Shown here: one piece after another, positions 57,180-64,000 of the stretch
Position numbering within the stretch: position 1 is the first letter of the stretch
How the letters are laid out: every line of letters starts with the position of its first letter
Program-made: the position numbers and the translations under genes
Notes under the pieces: generated by a model
What the model was told of the DNA's origin: nothing
The model's database searches: none
The model's input: only the letters and a program-made list of their open reading frames with translations
Assembly: GCA_028622995.1 (NCBI GenBank)
Contig: JAJQJQ010000032.1
Coordinates: forward strand, 2,046,001-2,110,000
Direction of reading: 5' to 3'
Length of the DNA stretch: 64,000 bases
Origin: Panagrolaimus kolymaensis
Lineage: Eukaryota; Nematoda; Chromadorea; Rhabditida; Panagrolaimidae

Positions 57180-58021
57180 ATGGCTGTCGTGCTCAATGGA
57201 ATTGACCTGGAACAATTTTTAAGTACATCTGGTCAAGCACTAGAACTTACCCGAGCTGTTACATGTAATATCAAAATTGAAAATTATACAAAGTTTTTTC
57301 TACTTTTCTTATTTGTATTTAATAAAACAAATTTTAGCAAAACTTTGGTTCATCAAAGATGCGATATTGGTCATGGTGAAATCCCTCGAGCACCAGGAAA
57401 TATTGAGCCGGGAGTTAAATATATTTTTGTAAGTATATAATTTACTAAAAAAAAGTATGAATATGCTAAGAAAAATTTTAGGGTTCGCAAAAAGGTGAAT
57501 GGACTTTTTACGGGTTTTCAGCAATTTGCAGTTGGAAAACTAATGATCGCTTAATATTTATGTATTGGCAAGTTCCACTTTCTTTTTTCGGTGGATATAA
57601 TATGCTTTTTATTGGAATTACAAAACCAGGTTTAGCGTCTTTTTATTTTTAAACTTTTGAAAAAATTGATTATATTGTATTTATTTGAAGGTGTAACCCA
57701 TGAACAACTTTCTTTTGCTGCAATTGGAGAAGTTGGCGAATATCCAAAATTAATTCAACGAACTTCATTTACAAATCTTTTTAAAAGCTGTCGTATGGGT
57801 AAATTTGAAGATTCAACTTTTTGGTTGGAAGTTGAAGATGAAAATATTAAAGTTCGAGCAACCATGGGTAAAAATCTTTCTCTAAAATATTTTTGCAAAA
57901 TGTGTAGTTGTTTATATTTATTTTAGGTACAAATAAACAATGCGAAGCGACAATGCATATTATTCCCAAACGAGAATCCGACTATGCTCAAGAATTACGA
58001 AAAAAAGCTGGAGTAAAATAA
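57180..58021 (+). CDS. actinoporin-like (sea-anemone-cytolysin fold) protein, tentative
   Basis: Five exons (57180-57292, 57338-57428, 57482-57629, 57691-57867, 57927-58021), 207 aa; intron 1 is 45 nt and also leaves the frame open if retained. A central block reads VTCNIKIENYTN, a Pro-rich stretch with IEPGVKYIFGSQKGEW, GFSAICSW, and WQVPLSFFGGYNMLF; this order of strands resembles actinoporin or fungal fruit-body lectin folds, where the xPxxxxxxxN region binds membrane lipid or sugar. No signal peptide is visible, so it is probably not a classic secreted toxin. Family assignment is from pattern memory only. Confidence 0.45.
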
Positions 58022-58267
58022 TTTAAAACAAATGGGGAAAATTAAAAATTAATACAATTATACAAAATATCAATTAAATTTTTGTTTATTTATAAAAATT
58101 TTTTTTAATAAACGAAACAAGAATGCAAAAATGAAATGGATAATATAAATGGATATACACATTTAAGAGGGAAAATGTTGATAATTAAAAAGCAGTGTAG
58201 AATTTAAAATAAGAGTAAATAGGATATTTATGTTGAAAAAAAGCCGCTTTATGACTTTTTTTAGTTA

Positions 58268-59443
58268 TTAAAATAAGCGTTGCTGATTTGCAAACTGAAA
58301 GATTGGAAATTGATGATTTAAAAGCATTTGAGGAAATTGTTGAATTTGGGGAAATTCTTGGTATTGAGAAAATCGAGGCATTTGTGGAAATTGTGGCATC
58401 AATGGCATCTGAGGAAATTGTTGGATTTGAGGAAACTGTGGAAATTGTGGCATTTGAGGTATTTGATGAAAGTAGGGTATTTGTGGTGATTGAGGCATCT
58501 GCGGCATATTTTGCGTTCTACTTCCGTAAATTGCTTGTATGCTATGAATATCTGATTGTAAAAGCTTTGGTTCAATATATCTTCCATTCGAATCGGCTAT
58601 AGCTTCAGGTTTGAAAGAATAATACATAACGGAATTTTCATCTGGAGAATGATTTAATCCCAACACATGACCAATTTCGTGAATAGCTGTCCACATAATA
58701 TCCTTGTCTTCAATGGTAACTATTTCGAAATTTTTATACTTTTTCCAACGTTCATCTGAGTCAAAATGTAATTTGCCACCACCAATATCGGCATGGGCAA
58801 TAACTCCATCAGGTCCATCAAATGCATCGTCTCCGAATTCATGATTTAATGATTCAAAACGAATTTTAATATCGGCCGAAGTATCATATGATGCGACTTC
58901 GATAAAATCTCGAGGAATGACAGCTGACCAAATATCAAATGCTCGACGAATCGCTTCTCTGTAAAAAAATTAATAAAATTTTTAAAGGCATATTACTTTA
59001 TTTATGCTACCTTGTTTCTGTTTCAGATAAATAAGGAGAAAAGTTTTGAATTGTGTAAGTTACTTGTTGGTTTTTCCATGGTACATTAAAAAACAAATCT
59101 AAAAACAAAATTTGCTTAAAATTTTTACATAAATCAAAGAAATTATTTTATCTGTCTGTGAAAAGCCAGCAATTTGAGAATAAAAAGAATTGGTAAGTTT
59201 TCGTTAAAAAAAAGTAAAAATTGCAAAAAAAATTCTGGTTTAAAAACCTTGGCGTCTCAACTAGAAAAGTTATAAATATTTTTTCTAGTTTTTAAAATAG
59301 AAACTAAAAATTATACGGAAAAAATATGAACGTTTTTGTCATTTTTTTAAACATTGAAAATTTTAGATTAAAAAAATTAACATACTTCCAGATATTTTAA
59401 GCACAAAGCAACAAACAAATAAAGTAATACAGATGGTCTTCAT
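58268..59443 (-). CDS. matrixin-type metalloprotease without prodomain, with PQF-rich tail
   Basis: Three exons (59443-59386, 59098-59011, 58958-58268), 278 aa. Signal peptide MKTICITLFVCCFVLKISG, then directly a matrixin catalytic domain: VTYTIQNFSPYL, REAIRRAFDIWSAV, FDGPDGVIAHAD, the zinc site HEIGHVLGLNHS and Met-turn SVMYYS. The cysteine-switch propeptide (PRCGxPD) and the hemopexin domain of typical MMPs are absent. The last 75 residues are a run of Pro-Gln-Met/Phe words (for example FPQIQQFPQMPLMPQFPQMP). Secreted, apparently without autoinhibition. A TATA box lies about 60 bp upstream. Confidence 0.88.
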
Positions 59444-59503
59444 AATACAAAGAACTTAAAAATATGGTTTGGTTTAATTTTTTTGAACAATCAAATCTCA
59501 CTT

Positions 59504-59511
59504 TTTATATA
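59504..59511 (-). promoter_or_regulatory. TATA box of the matrixin gene
   Basis: TATATAAA on the minus strand about 60 bp before the ATG at 59443. Confidence 0.5.
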
Positions 59512-60591
59512 TTGCTTTTTGATAGCCGAATAGGTTTGCTACTTTGTGAATCATTACATTGAAATAAACTGATAAGGAAAAAAAGACGTTTTTATGTTAA
59601 AGAATGTTATGTTTCCATTGCAAATAGCAGCTGCGAAACTGACAAAGGATTTTCAATAATTACACAATCTTTGAAAAAATTTGAATCAAACACCCATGTG
59701 AAATTAATTTTTGGGTGAGGCTGAGAAAAAAAGAAGAAGTGGGTTTTGTTTATTCAGTTATGAAAGGTTTGAGTTTGCTTGAATGAGAAAAGTAACAATA
59801 AAAAAAAAAGAAAAAGAAGATCTGCTGAAGGGAATAAAATAGTTGTTTCATAATTAAGACGGGTTCTCCGAGAATTTTTTAGAATTTGGTAGAGAAAAAA
59901 TTTCTGAGCTTCGAGGCTATTTTTTCCTGAATCTCCATCCAATTTTACATCGGTTTAGTCAAAAAAAAATTTTTCTCTACCAAAATCACAATTAGAAGTA
60001 AAATATTGTCGGAGAATCCGTCTTAAAACTTTTTAAATCCATAAACATTCAAATGGCTGTTTTATCATTTTTTTGGGTTATTTATTTTGTGTTACGATGG
60101 AATGACTTTTTTCTAACTCATTAATTCTAAATCATGTTTTTATTTCTTCGTATTATTTCATGCAGGTCAAACAAAAAAAAAACACATACAAATTTAGCAC
60201 TTTGTTTTCGTAGCCGAAATACAGTAACGTTGATTTTTCAGGTGTGTAGTCTTTTCCATAGAAAATGAAAAAAAAAACATACTTTTTACCAGGTGTTTGT
60301 TTAATGACGCCTTCTTTTGCAAAATAATTCACGCGCCTAACAAGAAGCTATAATGTTTTAAGCGAAACGAGCTGCTGCATGTTCAAGTAAAATACATATA
60401 AAAATTTTTTTAACATTTGAAAAAAGGTCAAGCTACACGAATTTTCATTTTTTAATAAATTTTAAATGAATATAGAGGAAAAGTTTTTTGTATTTAAATT
60501 CTAAGAGATTCACAAAAAAATAAAATTAGTTTCAAGTGGCGTTGCTTTTTAACAGAACAGTTTTTAATAAACTTTTTCTTCATTAAATTCC
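59512..60591. other. intergenic with a foldback element
   Basis: Contains the TTAA-flanked element 59854-60026 listed separately. No gene recognised elsewhere. Confidence 0.4.
59854..60026. mobile_element. TTAA-flanked foldback element (MITE-like)
   Basis: Ends TTAAGACGGGTTCTCCGA and the imperfect complement TCGGAGAATCCGTCTTAA; a second paired block (TGGTAGAGAAAAA / TTTTTCTCTACCA) lies inside. About 165 bp between TTAA sites. It shares the TTAA-bounded design with the element at 19326-19719 but not its sequence. Confidence 0.7.
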
Positions 60592-61530
60592 ATGGCTGAC
60601 AACAACATGGATGATGATAGATATAATTGTTGTTGTGGTCACATAAAAGTGAGATCCCAAAAGTTTAAAACTTTCAAATAATAAAATTGTATTTTTTAGA
60701 CATGCGCTAAAATTGTAGCAGGTATTGGAATTTTTTGTTCAGTAGTTTCGTTAATTTCTGCAATTTTTTATTGGTATTACCTTCCAATGTCCATCGCATA
60801 CTTAACTATTTATTGTCTAGTTTTTGTTGGTATCAATAAGCTTCGTCCAAGTTACTTACTTCCTGCTAAAATTATACTTGTAAGAAGAGAGAGGATTTGG
60901 TAAAAGAATGGGTTCAAGGAAAAAAGGTCAAATAAATCAGTCCGTAAAATGCATATTTAAATGGCATTTGTGCGAACTTGAGGATAGTGAAATTTTTGTT
61001 TAAAGTAAAATTTAGTTTTTTGTTCAAAGCATCGCTCAACTTTTCGGCCTTAAAATTAAGGATATCGGTTTTTTTTTGCACTTTTTAAAGTTAAAACGTT
61101 TTCCATTCTTATGCCTCGCCTCCACTTTCTCCGTTTTGTATCTTTTTTTGAATTGAACATACTTTTCCAGGCTATAAGTATTATTCTCAATATTATACTT
61201 GTTATAGCGCTTTTTGTTCTTGGGTTTATTTTACCTTCTACCTTGTTTGCTGAATATAACAAACAAAAATACAATAAACTCGTAGCTGAAGCAAAACAAA
61301 GTAGGTTTCTTAACTCAACTTAAAGAAGTACAAAAAATTTCATTTTAGCCATACAAACAACTCTTTTTACAACGGCTGCAATTCTCTTGTTGTCTTCATG
61401 CTACACCATTTTCTCATTTGTTGTTATTCACAAAGCTCGAAAATATTTGCTCGAAAATTCAGCTTCAAAAACTATCCGCGTTTCTGCACCAGCTTCATCT
61501 ATGTATCCTAATGGAAGCAGCAATCAATGA
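60592..61530 (+). CDS. four-pass membrane protein, 182 aa
   Basis: Four exons (60592-60648, 60700-60879, 61171-61300, 61349-61530) join in frame. N-terminus MADNNMDDDRYNCCCGHIKT, then hydrophobic segments at about residues 23-43, 45-65, 82-104 and 125-150, and a polar tail. The size, topology and Cys cluster before the first segment resemble small nematode tetraspan proteins of the LAPTM/MARVEL-like kind. No precise family assigned. Confidence 0.6.
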
Positions 61531-62250
61531 ATTGGATATTCAATGTTTTTTTTTTCAGCGGCGGTAAATAATCTTGCCTTTGTGTGTCTTCCACAACTTA
61601 TGTGCACAACAGAAACTAAAAGGTTTTAATTAATAATAAACTAATTTATTTTTTGTTTTTTACTGTCCTCAAATCATTTAGTGCATAAAGTTTAAAATTT
61701 CTCATGTTTTTTTTTTGTTGCAAGAAAATTATAAAATTATCAAAAGGAAGAATAAAAGCTTTTAAAAACAGATAACAAAAGCTGAGAAAATTTTGATTAA
61801 TAATAAAAAGCACTTAATAAAACACACCCCATAGTTTTTGTGCAGCTAATTATTCTCTGTTGTAATCACGATGATTTAAAAAAAGGGGCTCAGCGTGCAA
61901 AAGCCAAACCTAAATATTCCATAAAATTGTTTACATATTATTCTTTGCTTACACCACTTTAATAAAAATTTAAAAAGAATTTTAAATTTCGATCCTTTTT
62001 TGTTGCAAAAAAGCTTTTTTGAACAATCAAAAAATAACGCCTCTTTGCTTTAGATACATAATAGTGTAAGCAGTAGCTAATTATTTGATATATTTCCGAT
62101 ATACTATTTTTTTATATAAAAATGATGCGAAAAACGTTTCAATTTTTTACCAAGCAATATTTGATCTTGCAATTTCTTATGCTTCCTTTTTCTTTCATCT
62201 TTAAAACACCATATTCGGAACATCTCAATTTTCAGGGTATCAACAAAGCC
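61531..62250. other. intergenic / outron
   Basis: Includes an ORF from ATG 62122 that could extend the next gene upstream; I prefer the start after the TTTTCAG at 62229-62235. Confidence 0.4.
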
Positions 62251-63911
62251 ATGCGCTCAATATGGTTTGCAATTTTGGCTTCCACCCTGATTCATTACTC
62301 TATGTCCAAAGTTATGACCATAGCCGACACTAGTACCAAATCTACAAAAGAAGTATTAACTGCAGGGAAATTGGTGTGTGAGGCATTGGGTCACACAGGA
62401 GGATTCAAATCGTGGCTTTCAGTTGCAGGAGCGTTTGGAGGAATTCTTGCAGTGGGATTAGAAATTGGTAAAATGTTTAAAAACGTAAGTATTTTTAATG
62501 AAAACTAAAAAGGAAAAAATTCCAATTTGGAATTTCCAAATTTCTCGGGTTATAACCATTTTTAGGATCCTGCTGAATGGGAAAAGGTTGTAATTGAAAT
62601 GAATAAAAAATTTGATCTTTTATCCCGCCATATCGATGATTCAGCAAACAAAGTTATGGCTCATATCGACAAAAGTGAATTTAGACAAGTTGGTTTTATA
62701 AGTTTAGGAGAAGAAGACAAAAGAAAACGTTTGTTTTTACATTTTTAGGACATCTTAGCACCAACAGCAGAATTAAAGAAAAAATTCATGGATTATGTAA
62801 ATTTAATTAATCAAGAAAACTATGACGCTTTAAAAAGGCAATGTAAAAAGACGGACCCAATGAATATCTATATTGTAAGTTTGTTTTTTAATAATAAAAC
62901 GACTTTCATTTAACAAACATTGACTATTGCCTCCGTTATAAAGAAAAAATAAACGTGAAATTTTTTTTGTAACACTTAATAAAAAATCTTTTGTTTTAGC
63001 GTATAAAAACAATGCTTCAAAATGATTTTGCTAAAGCTTATTTGGAAAGCAATCAGTATACCAATGATGCGTTTGAAAATCTTCAAACTATAATTAAAGT
63101 TCCAATGCGTCAACTCGTAAGTCTTTAGAAAAAAGTTGTGGAAATTCCCCCAAAATGGACAAAATCTGCTACCATTTTGAGAAAAAAGGAGCTTTTTTCC
63201 ATCCACCAACTTTTTTGATTTTCTCATTTAAGTACTGTATATATTTAAGGTTCCTATTTACTTTACGTGTAAAGCTATGTTGTATGATAATGAAAACAGC
63301 GAGGAGCATAGACATAAATCACTTAATTCAGAAATTGAAATAATATTGGATTTATTGAAAGAAATAAATGCAAATAGAGAGGTAAACATATATATAAAAA
63401 TAAGTTTTTAAAACTTACAATTTATTATTAAAGGCTAAAATATGGCCTTTAATGCTTCATAAAATTAAAAAATGGCTCGAAGACAAACGGCTGACAAGTG
63501 AACATATGAACTTGGCGGTTGCTATTCAAACTGAACTTAATGAACAATACAGCGGATTGTAAGTTTATTCAACGTAACAATGATAAGATGTCACTTTTCG
63601 ACAGTATATAAAAAAAAATTTGGAGATAAAAATTCCATTTTATCGAATCGAGGGATGTAAAAAAAACAAGCATTTGCATTGCGCTTTCCAGAATTTTTTT
63701 TTACAGAAGCCTTTAATCACTTCTTTTTCATGGTGAAGAACTCACAAATCTTTTTAACACACTTATTTTGCTCATTTTAGTGGCTACGAATATATTGCTG
63801 GTGTTCACTCTGCTAATGATTCACGATATCTCTTTTTTGAATGCAAACCTGATTGTGAAATAGGAAAAAAGAATGAAACAGTGGTTTGGGTTTATCGAAC
63901 CAAATCATGTC
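62251..63911 (+). CDS. secreted helical protein, partial at right edge
   Basis: Seven exons seen (62251-62484, 62566-62688, 62749-62874, 63000-63116, 63250-63381, 63434-63558, 63781-63911), continuing past the window. Start chosen at MRSIWFAILASTLIHYS, which looks like a signal peptide and follows TTTTCAG by 15 bases (likely trans-splice site); ATG 62122 is an alternative. Then a Gly/Ala-rich hydrophobic hairpin (SVAGAFGGILAVGLEIGKMF) and long amphipathic helices (DPAEWEKVVIEMNKKFDLLS). The last exon has Cys-containing sequence ECKPDCEIGKK. The hydrophobic hairpin followed by a helical bundle is unusual; no family recognised. Confidence 0.6.
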
Positions 63912-64000
63912 GTAAGTTATTTTTTTTATTTTCGTACCTCCATAATTGATGCAACAGCATAACAATCATAAAAATAATTTAATATAAAAAATATTTATTA

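Overview
The window looks like nematode nuclear DNA: strongly AT-rich, short GT-AG introns of about 45-100 bp, same-strand paralog clusters, serpentine chemoreceptors, an astacin with ShK domains, and CHK-type kinases of the DUF1679 kind. A free-living or clade IV (panagrolaimid-like) nematode is my guess from gene content; I could not search. All splice models below were built by hand from GT-AG sites and reading-frame phase. No prokaryotic operon, CRISPR array, rRNA or convincing tRNA was seen.

Left third (1-25 kb). Four minus-strand copies of a CHK-like small-molecule kinase (copy 1 cut by the left edge; copies 2-4 complete, three exons each) are interleaved with a conserved splicing-factor gene (SF3B2), a small 18-cysteine protein, an srh-like chemoreceptor, a GNAT acetyltransferase, a PH-domain protein, two aberrant Hsp70 genes (one truncated at the 5' side, one with altered ATPase residues and a lost splice acceptor), and a BTB-domain gene fragment. 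This stretch is rich in transposon remains: a 1.37-kb hAT-type element with an 8-bp target duplication carrying a second 202-bp hAT-type element nested inside it, a 428-bp hAT-type element at the 5' edge of the BTB gene, a TTAA-flanked foldback element, and an inverted duplication of an exon.

Middle (25-44 kb). Three tandem copies of an unrecognised gene family each carry a lesion (in-frame TAG, one-base frameshift, or internal deletion). Then come a second chemoreceptor, several lineage-specific proteins of unknown function (347 aa, 190 aa, a 101-aa membrane protein, 221 aa), a gene-poor 3-kb stretch with hAT-like remains, and a 686-aa helical protein encoded by eight exons.

Right third (45-64 kb). 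This holds mainly genes for secreted or membrane proteins, several with a clear TATA box: an astacin metalloprotease (EGF, CUB, two ShK domains, but an in-frame TAG), a complete cytochrome P450, a 216-aa protein whose start codon sits at the end of a nearly perfect 1.6-kb palindrome, a third chemoreceptor, a two-domain C-type lectin with a homopolymer frameshift, an actinoporin-like protein, a matrixin-type metalloprotease with no visible prodomain and a Pro/Gln/Phe-rich tail, a four-pass membrane protein, and a secreted helical protein running off the right edge.

Together the region reads as an accessory, fast-evolving arm-like segment: detoxification (P450, CHK kinases, GNAT, Cys-rich protein), environment sensing (chemoreceptors), secreted effectors or digestive proteins (astacin, matrixin, lectin, actinoporin-like), and much DNA-transposon debris around one housekeeping gene (SF3B2).
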